Assembly (NCBI GenBank): GCA_030490835.1
Contig: CM059972.1
Coordinates: 31,599,452 to 31,663,451 of the forward strand
Reading direction: 5' to 3'
DNA from: Annona cherimola
Taxonomy: Eukaryota; Streptophyta; Magnoliopsida; Magnoliales; Annonaceae
DNA length: 64,000 nt
Shown here one piece after another: positions 12,353-24,530 of this stretch. The notes under the pieces were generated by a model. That model made no database searches. It was not told where the DNA came from and saw only the letters and a list, made by a program, of their open reading frames with translations. How positions within the stretch are numbered: position 1 is the stretch's first letter; every line of letters begins with the position of its first letter. Position numbers and translations under genes: made by a program.

Positions 12353-13295
12353 TAAAGGTGCAATTGAGGTAAAATACCCATGATCAACCCATGAAGTATT
12401 CTAAAATGAGTAGAGTAGGTTCCTATTGTCTTACACATAAGGTAGGGTGGGTTCTAAATAAAAAAAAATAACTTGTGTAACTAGAGTAGGGTAGATTCTA
12501 AGGTCAAGATATCTGAAACTGACCTAGTTACCAATATATATTCAATATCTCTTTTATAAAATGAGGAGCAATCTTGTTAGCCCACTTAGCCCACCTTAAA
12601 AAATCCACTTACAATAACTTTTTTGACTTTTTTATACACTTGTTTATCTAATATATTTAACATATAAATCAAGTTTTACCATTTTTGAATATGTGTATCT
12701 ATTTTTGAGATTTTTAAATATAAGAGTATTTTAAATACATATATATACATATATACATGTTTAAAAATCTCAAAAAAATATGTACAGATATCCGAAATGA
12801 TAAAACTTAGTTTATATATTAAATATACATAGATAAACAAGTGTATGAAAAAGCAAAAAAAAGTTATTGTAAACAAGTTTTTTAAAGTGAGCTAAGCAGG
12901 GCATTTGGTTAATCCAAGCTAACGTGATCATTCCTCTTATAAAATATACTATATCTTTGAAAATATAAAATATATATTTTAAAATATAGAAAATTTTTGA
13001 CTCTATTTATTATTTGGTATATCTAATGAATGCATAAAACTATATCACTATTATATTGATTATAAATTTTTAAGTAAAATTTATATTAAGATTATGATTT
13101 TCAAGCATAATATAAATATTACTGTAAAAAACCCATTTGAAATCGAAAGCAGAATTAAACCACTTTAAAAAATAAGATACAATATGTTTAGAACCGACCT
13201 GAAGCAAAATACAATAGGGTAGAAGTTTTTGATAACAAGGTAAGAGTAGGTTTGACGGTGAACTGAACCAAGCTAACCCCAAATTGCACCCCCTA
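12353..13295 (+). mobile_element. Non-autonomous hAT-type element (TAxxGGTG...CACCCCCTA), interrupted
   Basis: Left end 'taaaggtgcaattgagg' and right end 'ccccaaattgcaccccct' plus A are inverted versions of the ends of two other copies (47272-53503 and 55519-57047). Flanks are 'gtgataaa' (12345-12352) and 'gtaataaa' (13296-13303), an 8-bp duplication with one mismatch, as expected for hAT transposases. The subterminal regions are full of 'agggta' / 'gtagggtaggttc' motifs, also shared with the other copies. No transposase is encoded. A MULE-type element sits inside it at 12563-12936. Confidence 0.75.
12563..12936. mobile_element. MULE-type foldback MITE with a perfect 9-bp TSD
   Basis: 374-bp element starting 'gaggagcaatcttgttag' and ending 'gtgatcattcctc', with inverted arms of roughly 150 bp. 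It is flanked on both sides by TTATAAAAT (12554-12562 and 12937-12945), the 9-bp duplication typical of Mutator-like transposases. The outer ends match 17512-17712; the inner part carries the 'atatttaacatataaatcaa' core of the wider foldback family. It lies inside the hAT-type element, so it is the younger insertion. Confidence 0.8.
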
Positions 13296-13430
13296 GTAAT
13301 AAAATAATTTAATGTTAAATATTAATTTTAAATATTATTTTCAACATCTAAATCATTTAAAATATCATCACTATGTTAATAAATGATTATATAAAATACT
13401 GTAACATTCTGATATGTAAGTGGAGTACTT

Positions 13431-14654
13431 TTAGCCATAAATATTATAAATTGATCAAAGCTTTGATTTCTTTGGCGCCAAAAAAAAAATTCCCATTTTA
13501 CTCTTACGAAGCATGATTTATGTGTTCAAATGGATTTTAAGACCAAAGCTAATTAGAAACACCAGCTTATGTCAGACGATAAAAATTATGGACAAGATGC
13601 AGAGCCAGACAATCCTAACTTAAGCCAAGACATGGGTTCCCTTGATCAAATAACTGTGATTTGCTTAGCTTAGCAACATTGGATCGTTTGAAGCTCTATA
13701 AAATATAAGTACTACATTAAATGCATATATGAGAATTCTTTCATATCAAGTGCACATCAACCTTCATCGCACCTTCGACGCGGTGGTGCGTTGTTGTGCT
13801 CCTCAAGCTGGCAGCAGCGAGCACGTATCTCTGTGTTTGTATGGAAGTGCCCACCGGTTGACATTGTATAATAGATAAAATATATATATATTATTAGATA
13901 TTTGATAGAATGTTATATGGAAAATTGTAAGAATGTCTCGAGAAACCTTATTGTAATAGATATTAAGATGATTATAAATACATTTTTTCAAAAAAAAAAA
14001 AAGTGTACATCAACCAGGACGAGATCACAAGAAATACCATCAAAGAGAATCTTTCATGGAAAAGCTGCATTAAGACAACATGGGACAACTGTTGCATGCA
14101 CGACGTGTTACAAGCTGTAGAAGATTCCTTGGAAAGAGCAAATCCTTGCCTTTTTGTAACGCATGTGCGTGAAATTTCATGAAAATTGTACAGTGTCCAC
14201 ATTTTCCCATTAATTATTTGATAATCCAATCATTTTATTTATTCTAATTTTACCCTTATCATTTCACATCCATTGCATAAATTTCAAAATATTTTCTTTC
14301 TCAGAATTCAACCAAAATCAACCTTACCAAATATTACCCCTTCGTTTTTTTAAAATAATAAATCTCAAAAATTACAACATAAAAATTGCTAATACTTCAA
14401 ATTTGGAGGTTGAAAGAAATGATAAAGCTTGTAACGTTGGCATTTGTCACTTGATCCATAGGCCGAACCTAAAATTTCAATTGATTATATATAGTATAGT
14501 TCTTTTAGCTAGTGTATTAGAAGATTCTATTTGCTCATTTGGAGTCTTCTTTAATATTTTTTAGTTGCCTTCTAAAACTTTCTTTCAAATATTGGTGTTT
14601 TAGTTTTGGATATGCCATCTATAAAAATAGATAAAGCGTCAAAATATGTGAATG
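13431..14654. other. Intergenic AT-rich DNA
   Basis: No gene or bounded element recognised. It contains an A12-type run near 13990 and short low-complexity frames. The stretch 13560-13830 is slightly less AT-rich, but no coding family could be read in any frame. Confidence 0.35.
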
Positions 14655-14935
14655 ATATTAAGTATGTTTGGGAAATGATAAAATTTTTAATAAAAAATTT
14701 TGCATAAAAGTTTTTTAAAATATAAAAAATGATATGATATAAGAGAAGTAATGATAAAGAGTAAAAAAAATAAAGTTAAAATAAATAGACTAGATATATA
14801 GATAATTATATACGTAGAAATAATTGAAAAGTAAAATAGTTGTATAAGAAGAAATAATTAAATGTAGAGTTTTGTGGAGAATGAAAATTTTAGATTAAAA
14901 ATTTTTCTAGTAAACAAACACTCCTTTTATATATG
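14655..14935 (-). repeat. Tourist-like MITE copy
   Basis: Begins 'gtatgtttgggaaatgataa' and ends 'agtaaacaaacactcc', inverted relative to each other, with the family core in minus orientation ('aaagttaaaataaatagact', 'gataattata'). The termini resemble the TGTTTGG ends of PIF/Harbinger-related Tourist MITEs. A clear 3-bp duplication was not fixed. Confidence 0.6.
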
Positions 14936-15374
14936 CGACATTCACATACGTGTGCAAATTTGCTTTTTTATTTGTTATTATCTGCATATTAAATTAACAT
15001 GCTAGTAGATTCTTCTATCCAAAGACTTATTCTTATTCACTTTATAATTAATATTGGTTTTTATTTTGACACCATATTTTTTATTTTTTGGTTCTATCCT
15101 ATGCGGCCACCCGACAGCCGTAAGAATTATTTTATCATTTATTTTTATTTTTATAAATACATAGATCCTATTTAGATCTTCATCTCAATTAAACTTAGTA
15201 ATTTTTTAATTTTCTTATATTTTAATTTATTGTGATTATTGGAAAATCAATAAAATAGATAATTGCATGTACGCATGCCCGTTTTATCAATTTTAAAAAT
15301 TAACATAAAATACTAAGTAAATTCAAAAATTATCAAATTTCGCAAATAATAGTTAGTAACTGCATATTTATTAA

Positions 15375-15625
15375 AAAATAAAGAGTGTGTTCAACAATCA
15401 TAAAAACTTGTTGATCTAAAATTTTTTAGACTAAAGTTTTCATTATCCATACTTTATTTTAATTATTTTTTTTCACGTCTTCCTATAAAATTTCTTATCT
15501 ATTTTAACTTCATTCTCTTTATTATTTATTATTATCTTTATCATATTATATTACTTCTCTCGATTCAAAAAGTTATATGTAAAAAAAATTTAAAAATTTT
15601 AAACAATGTTTTATTAGGTTGTGTT
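15375..15625 (+). repeat. Tourist-like MITE copy, diverged
   Basis: Plus-orientation copy with 'gagtgtgttcaacaatcata' at the left and the core 'ttatctattttaacttcatt' then 'ctctttattatttattatta'. The right terminus is unclear; a TGTGTTTGG-like motif near 15620 may be the edge of a neighbouring copy. Confidence 0.45.
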
Positions 15626-16509
15626 TGGTAATAAGTACACTCAAAATAAAATAAAAAAAATTTTGCGGCCGCGTGTGCTGTGGTGCAATACAGCCGGCCG
15701 TTTAAAATCGCTTCATCTTTCATCTTTTGCTGCCTTCTCTAAAACGACCCATTCTGCTTCTATTCAATCTGCTGGTCACCATCAACGTTTAAAATTGGTA
15801 TTTGATGATGGATACATTGCAGTTATCATTCCCATTTTCTAATCCAAAATCAGCAAAATGATTGGTATAAAACATGCTTTTACAACAAAATTCATTTGAT
15901 TAAAAGAAATAACAAAAAAAGATAAGCGATGAGTTTCTCCCATCTCATCCAAAAATTAATGCATAATAATTAATAAAACCGTGTTTGTGTATTGTGTATA
16001 ATGAAACCCAGATTTTTATTTTTATTTTTATTTTTTGGTCATGTCTGCAAGTACAGCATGGATGAGCGATTCTTTTTTCAGAATTCCAGATTCTACCCGT
16101 CGGATATACATTGGCTGTATCATGTCTTCATCCAACCTTTAATTCCTGACCACATTTTAGATATTTTGGAGCTTTTTGTTGTCACCTCCATTGAAACAAA
16201 ATCAACAGGCCCACAACATCATGATCATCAATAGATGTCCGGCTAGCTACAAAAACTATGGGACCATCTGCAAAAATGACCATGCTAGGACACTGTCGAT
16301 TCATGCATGCATCTGTACTTTGGGGCCCCAACTTGCATTTGCTGAACCACATGCATATGTATATTGGACAAGCATATGCATGCATTTAGTAAAAGTTTTG
16401 CCCACGGAAATTAATTAAGAAGATGACCTGTTACAAGTAGTTTCTCTCAAATCTGACTACTAAACTCGAGGTTAATTTTCTCACGCTTTGTGTAGTGGTC
16501 ATTTATTAA

Positions 16510-16835
16510 TTTTCAGATGTGTTAAGGAAGTGCTAAAACTTAATTTTAGATAAAAAAATGTAATTAAAAGTTTTTTTTTTTAGAATTGGTATAAAATAAT
16601 GTGATATGATAGAAGTAATTATGAGGAATAAAGAGATTAAAGTTAAAATAGATAGGTTAATTATGTGGGTAATTATATAGAAATTATAGAAAAATAAGAT
16701 AATTGTATATGAAGATATAAAGAAATAATTAAAAATATAGTAGTCATAGATAATGCAAAGTTTTTTTTTGTGAAATCTAGAAAATACAAAGTTTTAGATT
16801 AAAAAGTTTTTATTATAAACAAATATGCCCGTTCA
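16510..16835 (-). repeat. Tourist-like MITE copy, diverged
   Basis: Minus-orientation copy from about 'ggaagtgctaaaacttaatt' to 'tataaacaaatatgcccg'. Core blocks such as 'gataggttaattatgtgg' and 'gaaataattaaaaatatag' are recognisable. No duplication was fixed at the ends. Confidence 0.45.
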
Positions 16836-17511
16836 AGTAAAAAGAAAAAATAACTATAAGAAAACATAGTCCAGTTTAATATGAATTATTGCAGAATCAT
16901 ACATAATAAATCTAGATTAAATACATAAGACATCAAGATTTACATCAAAAACATTTTATTTAGAAAATGTAAAAAAACAACATAAAAGAGATAATAATGT
17001 ATTATGATAAATAAGTTACAAATATACAACCCTTATCGAGACGTCTCTTAAAGCTTTACTGAATCTCTAACTAATATTACAATAAATTTCACTTAATGTA
17101 GCTAACTTTTCAGCTATATATAATATTTATTTAGTTGCATTAGATATATTTTTGCTACAATTAATGATTTAGTTATAAATAATTGGTTGCTTTTGAACAG
17201 TGGCATTTAGTTGAATATAGTCATTTTTATATCAAAAGCAACCAAAAGGACATTTAAAGTAGCTATTAAAATTTAATTCTTAAATAGTTATAAAACTTTT
17301 AGCTAAAATTAGCATAGGATTTGGCAGCATTTGATGGATCAAGCATAGTCAAATTAAAATTTTGACCGCAAAGAGTTGGCTACATACATTACATTTTTGT
17401 GTAATGTGATGCTCCTGTAAATAGAACTCCCATGAATACTTACCGAAACCAATATGAAGTCTAATACATTTAATATGCACTTTCACATGTAAACAATTAC
17501 AAATAATTAAT

Positions 17512-17712
17512 GAGGAATGATCATATCATCCCGGGCTAAGTAAATGACTCACTTAGTCCACCTCGAAAAACTTATTTAAAATTTTTTTTTCTCCGTACAT
17601 TTATTTATTTAAGTGTAATTAATATATAAGCTAAGTTATTAGAAACTAAGTATTTTAAAAAAGTTGACTAAATGAGTCATTTGCTTAACCTGGAGTAACG
17701 GGATCACTCCTC
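17512..17712. mobile_element. MULE-type foldback MITE with a perfect 9-bp TSD
   Basis: 201-bp element, left end 'gaggaatgatcatatcatcc', right end 'gtaacgggatcactcctc', flanked by ATAATTAAT on both sides (17503-17511 and 17713-17721). The outer arms share 'aatgactcacttagtcc' and its complement 'gactaaatgagtcatt'. Same family as 12563-12936, with a shorter interior. The 9-bp duplication points to Mutator-like mobilisation. Confidence 0.85.
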
Positions 17713-17721
17713 ATAATTAAT

Positions 17722-19344
17722 ATGCAGAATACAAAATACAGCCTCAAGAGAAACGATTTGTCATATGTGGTAAAGATATAATTATCAGTGCCTCGCAAAT
17801 TATCATATTCTTTATGAAAGGAAATACTTCTACGAGACAGACGCCATAGACGACTTCAGTTGCTGTTGTAAGCCCATTTTGACCCACACTGGAATTCACA
17901 TATTACCCCCTATGCCATATGAGTAGCGTAAAATAATAAAGCCCCTCATGAGTAATAATAAAGTAATGATCATTAACTCATAATAGAAAAAACAAAATAA
18001 AAAACAAGTGATTTGACATTTCTCAAGTACAATTACTGATGCTTTTTTGACAACGAAAACCCTGCCGACCGATCTAGCTATATTATCTATCCATCCAGAG
18101 GCAGTGGCCAGAAATCAAGAAGCCGGTATTATCGGCTAAAATGGGGTGATGGAGTATGGTAAAACTATTAAGAGGCTAGGTAGCTGCCCACAGATTCCAC
18201 GTGGCTGGAATGGCGGTGCTTTTGTCGGAGAGTTGTTGGGTAGGGGCGTGCATGCGGGAAGGCAAGTAGGCAATGGCGGGGAGTAGCAGATTGGGATTAT
18301 TTGTCATGTTGTGCAAATCCGGATGGAGCTGCATGGAAATGGCTGTCAGGCTGTGTCAGCCTGCTCTGCTAAAACTCTACTGGACCCGAATGCACGGAGA
18401 AAGAGATCAGTAAGATGGGAAATACATGTAAAACCAAGGAATCAATGCATATATACATACAGGTAATGGGTCATTCAAAACAGTGAATTCACAGTGCCCA
18501 CACCAGTTTGTTCTTCATTTTGGCCATCTTTGCTTGGGCTTGTCTTGCATGGACTGAAGCAGCAATTAGTGGTGGGTTTTTTTTTTTTCTGAAGTTGGGG
18601 TGGGGGGCTTCCCTGGTTTTGTAGAACTGTCGAGAAGCAGGATTGCTAGGTTGCTACTGTTTCCTTAGCTGTATTTTGGACGCTTCCTACAGTCCAACGT
18701 ACAGAGAGAGAAGCGTAGACCCTCCACCTTGTATTAAAAACACAAGTAAAAAAAAAAAAAAAAAAAAAAAAAACAAAATTAGATCAATAATCAGTTATGT
18801 GTTCCGTAACTTGGGTAGGGTAGTAAATATGAAAGTGTGAAAAATAAATACTTTTGAAATGTATGGAATGATAAAATAGAGTAGTTGTATGAAAAACGAT
18901 TGAAATATAATAATAAAAATGGAAAAATATAACAATTAAATGACTAAGATGCTAAATATTTTTTAAAAAGAATGCGTGAAAACTGTTACCCAATGGCGAC
19001 AATGACTCAATAGCAGCTGTTTTCGCCCCTTGACGTAACTTATAAGCTCATTTCATTAGAGTCAATTGTCAGGTTCAGATAATATTGACATTTAAAAGCT
19101 TGAACGGTTTGTTCGAGATCTACACAAATTCCCTTTTATTAACTTCTCTTTTGGCCTTAGGTGATGTGAATAGCTGCCATCATTGCAATAAGTTTTGATT
19201 GACCGCATTTTTCTAAAATAAATAAAAATGTTCACGTAGATGTTTAATAATCTATCCTCTGACCTTTATCTTGAAAATGATATCAGAAAACGAAAAAAAA
19301 ATTAAGCCGGTTACCGTTGCTTAAAATCATTTGTTTGTATATAA
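17722..19344. other. Intergenic DNA with one GC-richer island
   Basis: No gene recognised. 18040-18400 is noticeably less AT-rich than its surroundings and contains a CACGTG G-box (about 18199-18205), but no frame gives a recognisable protein. An A27-type run sits near 18747-18773, and the sequence before it (18480-18746) has no tRNA-like boxes that I can see. Confidence 0.35.
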
Positions 19345-19353
19345 TTATGGATA

Positions 19354-19813
19354 GAGATTTTTGCAAATATGCCTATAAAGTTTAACTAGTATTGCATATG
19401 TGCCCCTAAGTTTGCTGACATTGCAAATATGCCCACAAAGTTTATATAAAAGTATAAACGTATTCCTTCCGTTAGAATTTTCTATAAAATAATGATAATT
19501 CCCTTAAAGCTAAGTGACACACTTAAAAATTTTCAAATATTATAAATATATTTGTTATTTCATTATTTTATATATTATATATATTATTATTTTAGTTTTT
19601 TTTTGCAAATATGCTTATAACATTGTAAAAATTGCAAGTGTATCACTTGACTTAAAAGATATTATTGTCATTTGAAAATTTTAACGGTGTCATAACAAAA
19701 TAGACACACTTGCACTTTTATACAAACTTTGTGAGCATATTTGCAATATAAGCAAACTTAGGAATACAAATGCAATATTGGTCAAATGTTGTAAGCATAT
19801 TTGCAAAAATCTC
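19354..19813. mobile_element. 460-bp MULE-type foldback element, perfect 9-bp TSD
   Basis: Left end 'gagatttttgcaaatatgcc' and right end 'gcatatttgcaaaaatctc' are inverted, and the similarity continues for about 60 bp ('agtattgcatatgtgccc' against the complement of 'aaatgcaatattgg'). It is flanked by TTATGGATA at 19345-19353 and 19814-19822. The interior is AT-rich with no protein. Arm motifs of the type 'caaatatgcctat' recur in the element at 58634-59151. Confidence 0.85.
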
Positions 19814-20680
19814 TTATGGATAATGATTCAATGCATACACATATACCAAACCTTAATACATGCATGTGCTTTGAGCCATTTTTATTTCCATTTTTTTTTT
19901 TTTTTTGCTTTTTTATGTGGACACATAATCTTTAAATGTACTAAAATTTACTTTTTAGATTTTTTATCTATTTTTAATTTTAAAAATCAACAAGTTTCAT
20001 CTCATTTAATGTCAAATAGGGTAAACACTCTTATTTTTAAAATTATAAAATATACAAAATTCAAAAATGATGAATTTCGAACTAAGAAATAAATACACGT
20101 GAGTCATAAAAAATTGAAAAGAAATCTTTTAAAAATTAAAAAGGACTCAAATACCGACATGCATCAATACTCATTGTATATGTATCTATTAAATTGGAAC
20201 TCATGTAAAGTTAGGTGTAAATTATAAAAAAAAACACCTGTATCTAGTAACAAAGTATTAAAAATGCTACAATATTTACAGAAATCATTCATCCATAAGG
20301 AAGAATGTTTTTAAATGATTTAGATGTTAAATTACTATCTCTAAAATTAGTATATAAATTAAATAATTTTCCTAAGTTGATTTTGTGCGTTTATCTAATG
20401 GGTTTTAATGCATTTTTTTATTTAAATGAAATTCAGTTTCCTAACTTGACAAATGATTTTAAAGAGAATGGATGAAGTAGATTCCACATTATTATCATAA
20501 TTTTCGAAGGATGGATTCACTGAAAGTGTAGAACCCAGTATGTGATGGGCCACGATTCCATATGGTTAGACGTATGGAGATCTCTAGCCAAATAAATTTT
20601 TTTTTTTTCCAAGTTGTGGGCTTATCTTAGATTGCATCATTGTACCCAGTACTAAGTTTTTTATTTTTAATGTTTTTTCT

Positions 20681-20894
20681 ATTTTCGAAAAATCAAAAAG
20701 GGAATGGATACATGCATCCTATTTTATTTTCAAAAATCAAAAAATGTAAAACTTGGTCTAGTGTGAGATACATGGAAACTATTTTTCTAATTTTGGAAAA
20801 TAAAAAAGGGCATGGATACATGCAACCTATTTTTATTTTCGAAAATAAAAAATACTTAAAAATCAAAAAATGTCAAACTTAGTCTAGTATGAGA
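20681..20894 (+). repeat. Tandem duplication of about 100 bp
   Basis: Two adjacent copies, about 20681-20770 and 20788-20894. Both contain 'gg(a)atggatacatgca', 'cctatttt', 'aaaaatcaaaaaatgt' and a final 'cttggtctagtgtgagat' / 'cttagtctagtatgagat'. No coding meaning seen. Confidence 0.65.
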
Positions 20895-21473
20895 TGTAAG
20901 GCGGGCCTACAATTGGAAAAATAGAAAAAATTTTAAGTTCGTACAACCAAACACATGAATTCTTCATGCGTCTGACTATATGAAATCAAGGCCCATATAT
21001 AATATATTTTTAAAAGCGAGAGAAATTAAGTTTTTCTTTTTTTTAATCACCGAATGCATCCCTACAAATTTTTTCATAAAAAAATCCATTATGCGCCCAT
21101 TCTCCATTTATCTATCTCAATACACGGTACATAAACCCTGTAAAGCAGCAATAATGAGGTGGGTCCACTGATGAGGTGGAATCTTATTTTGGTGGGCCGT
21201 CGGGGAATCGGATTCACCAGAAAAGAAAAGTGGTGTTGCACCAAGCTGGCTCTTTTCGAGCATAAATCAGTGAGTGAGAATCTTAGTAATGTGTCTCTAC
21301 CACTATCTTCATCCTCCACTTCACAAGCAGATCGTGGGCTGACAATGACATGGAGTGTATAGAAAGCTTGCAATGAATGTATTGGACGCAAGGAATTAAT
21401 ACTGAAAATTTCTTAATCCAGGCCATCATACCTTGCGTCATGAATTCCTGATCATGGGCTGCTTCTTTCGCCT
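20895..21473. other. Intergenic DNA
   Basis: 21150-21360 is less AT-rich and open on both strands, but no frame resembles a known protein. No element ends recognised. Confidence 0.3.
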
Positions 21474-21858
21474 AGACTTAAAAACACACCGACTTAAAAA
21501 CTTATTCGGATCTCACGATACTAGAAATTCATCTTAGATTCATTGGCTATAGGTCTCACAGTTCGATATTATCAACTCTAGTATAGTTTTAAAACATATC
21601 ACACCATGTTTAAGTTTAGACTCACTTGTAAAAGACTTAAAAACACACCGACTTAAAAACTTATTCGGATCTCACAATACTAGAAATTCATCTTAGATTC
21701 ATTGGCTATAGGTATCACAGTGCGATATTATCAACTCTAGTATATTGTGAGAAATTCATCTTAGATTCATTGGCTATAGGTATCACAGTGCGATATTATC
21801 AACTCTAGTATAGTTTTAAAACATATCACACCATGTTTAAGTTTAGACTCACTTGTAA
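21474..21858 (+). repeat. 159-bp tandem repeat, 2.4 copies
   Basis: Unit 1 is 21474-21632. Unit 2 starts at 21633 with the same 'agacttaaaaacacaccg' and is cut near 21745. A third, 5'-truncated unit runs about 21748-21858 and includes the same end 'gtttagactcacttgtaa'. Units 2 and 3 share 'ggtatcacagtgcgatatta' where unit 1 has two differences, so unit 3 is a recent copy of unit 2. A diverged relative may extend to 22180. Confidence 0.8.
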
Positions 21859-23589
21859 ACCTCAAGAACTCTCCCTTTTTTCAATATGAGACTCAGTTCT
21901 AAGTTATTACAAGTTCTCCAGCTTTCACCTAGTTCATCCCCGAACTACAATTCATTTCTAAGCTTCTATCTCCAACTCTAACTTTCATTAGATTAACTCT
22001 TCAAACCACATGTAGTAGAGGGTCCACTCTAATATCACTTTAATGTATAGATGCAGAAAAACAATCCTAGGTTTGTGGGTTATGGGCCTTATTATGTAAT
22101 ATTATCCACTTTGGCCTAACAACTTAGCCGTACAATTTTAAAATGCATTATACCATATTTAAACTTAGACCTACTTATAAACACTAAGAATTCTTTTCTC
22201 TTTTCGATGTGAGATTTAGTTTTGGGCTGTTATAATATATATAAATAAGAATTGAGTTTTATTTTATAACAAAATATATGATAAAGAGAGTATTTTTGAA
22301 TTATTTAAATTTTAAAAGAATTATCATAAAATATGAATTTCCTAATGTGTTAATTTTGTCCCATGAATTAGTAACATATTTTTTATACCTTTTTTTATAA
22401 TCATCATTTCTAGCCTATCTTAATTATTTTCCTACCATTAATAACTGCCCAAGATCTGATCTATTCGTTTTATTCAAAAATTGGTTGCGAAACACATCTC
22501 CAAGATAAACAATCTTCTTGGAAATATTTGAAACTCAATCTAGCTACTTTGTTAATAGTCTCTCCAGAGATAATTAATTCGACTCTTTCTCCAATTCCTC
22601 ATAAAAAATCCATCCAACTTGATATTTATATATTTGGTTTTTTTTCAAATATACCCACTAAATTTTTCGCTAATCCTAGTATACCCGCCACTTTTTTTAA
22701 ATCCTAAATATACCTGCAACATTTGCATAGAATCTCATATATACCTATGTTGTTACCAACCATTGGGAGACTCACTAAATGTTCATTAAATTACAAGTTA
22801 AACTTTTTTTTTAATATCTAAAATACTCTTATGACAAAATAACATAAGACATTTAGATATCATTTTGTCCACAAAGTACAATATGGTTAGGAGGAAGAAA
22901 CGAAGTTGATGAAGTCATCCTTTTTTGAAAATCCATGTTGCTGATGATTGTACGTGTGTATTTGTTTATATAGGCATTTCAATAATTTTACACCTTTGAT
23001 AATAATTATCTATAATGTCTGCGAGAGCACGGGTGTATATAAAATTTTATGTAAACGTAATAGGTACATTTAAGATTTTAGAAGCATAATGAGTATATTT
23101 GGGATCAATGTCAAATATGATAAATATAATGAGGAAAATTCCTTATATTCATATCATGATTAATTGGTTATGTCATTAACTTGGTTGTGCATTCAATAAT
23201 TAACTAATGATCTATTGATTTTGCTTCAATTCTGATAATTTTATTGGTTAGCTCTACAACATAATTTTAATTTACTCTTTCCTTCCTCGAGATCGTTTAT
23301 ATTGCATTAGATTCTAACCATATATCTATCTCTTGTTCAGTGATGATCCGCTTTAATAACTACTATCTATGACAAAAGCGCACTGTGGAAGGAACAACAT
23401 TTGGTTACAACTTACAAGTGGCCATTGTGAGTATTCTTGTTATTGATGGGGTTGCAACTCCAAAAGTAAATCTAATAAACACTAAGAGGAGAAGGCTTGT
23501 CAAACCATTCAAGAAGCCCACAGTAGCTATAATAAACATTCAAGTGGGGTCATGGGTGGCTTTAATTACAAGTTTACAATCTAGGTTGA
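21859..23589. other. Intergenic DNA with a possible eroded foldback
   Basis: 22630-23150 starts 'ttttttttcaaatatacc' and ends with 'gagtatatttgggatc', a weak inverted pair that may be an old MULE-type foldback related to 19354-19813; no duplication was found. The open stretch 23385-23606 (plus) has no recognisable family. Confidence 0.35.
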
Positions 23590-24079
23590 GGGAATTTGCA
23601 TCATAAACTCTCTCACTTTCCGTATTAGCAACTTAGACTCTGAAGTTAGCGTATTAGTATATTAAACCCTACAAAGTTTCAATCTTTGCATTTTAAACCC
23701 TCACTCCTAACAATATTAAAAAAATACTATTAAACACATGTGTACTGTTTACTCTTATATTTGTATAAAAAACAAGACAGTCATAGCCAAAAACCAACAT
23801 CATCTGCATAATAGAGTCTCACGATTCTGAGGAGGTGATGACATTCAGGAAGATAATGTTGGTTTTTGGACATGACTGTCTTGCTTTCCATACAGATGTA
23901 AGGTTATTTTTGACATTATACATAGGTTCAACGTTGTTTGTTAATGCTGTTAGGAGATGAGGGTTTAAAATGTAAGACCGATACTTCACAGGGTCTAATA
24001 TTCTAATACGCAAACTTCTTGGCCCAAATTGCTAACATGCAATTATGCAAAGTTAGAAAGTTTATGATGCAAATTTCCC
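23590..24079. mobile_element. 490-bp near-complete inverted repeat (foldback element)
   Basis: The left end 'gggaatttgcatcataaact' and right end 'agtttatgatgcaaatttcc' plus c are inverted. The symmetry continues nearly to the centre: 'gacagtcatagccaaaaacc' pairs with 'ggtttttggacatgactgtc'. The arms are about 230 bp. No target-site duplication of 8-9 bp is visible, so the true ends may lie slightly outside. It encodes no protein. A transcript through it would form a long hairpin. Confidence 0.7.
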
Positions 24080-24530
24080 ACCAAAGTTGGTGTTGTATTT
24101 AGTTAGTTTTCTTCAACTACTAATTACTTGGTGTCTGACTTAATTGGTACATTTATTCTTTATCTCTATCTTGCCTATTTGCATTTTTTTTGGATTGGGA
24201 GCCTATTTGCATGTTTTAATTAGTTATTATTTGCATACAACAGACTGAAGATGGTGAAATTATTGACTGCGATGACATTAACAAGCAACCTGCGTTTGAT
24301 CCTCGGTGAATCAGTGGACCATCCCATGGATGCTTTAGATTAGCAGAATTTGGGCAGTCGGAATACTTATCGACGGTCCAGATTTTCCCGTAAATGTTCA
24401 TCATCGACGGGCCTGACTCCAATCCGCTATGCCCAGAAAGCCTGTTAGCTGTTCACCTAGAAGAAGCAAATTCAGCAGTGACAATTTTCTTAATCAACTG
24501 ATAGCCCATACATGCTGACGGTTTGTTTTG

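Larger units (their letters stand above)
11960..13430 (+). repeat. Ancient direct duplication, second copy split by a transposon
   Basis: Copy 1 (about 11964-12160) runs uninterrupted through 'tcaaagtaataaaataattt'. Copy 2 starts at about 12295 ('gcattaccgtgcatagccct' against 'gtattattgtacataactgt'), is interrupted at 12352, and resumes at 13296 ('gtaataaaataattt', then the 'caacatctaaatcatttaaa' block). Copy 1 therefore acts as an empty site for the element inserted in copy 2. Confidence 0.75.

Noticed and set aside
18480..18773. Possible SINE because of an A27 run
   Set aside because: No A or B box and no matching duplication around the run were found.
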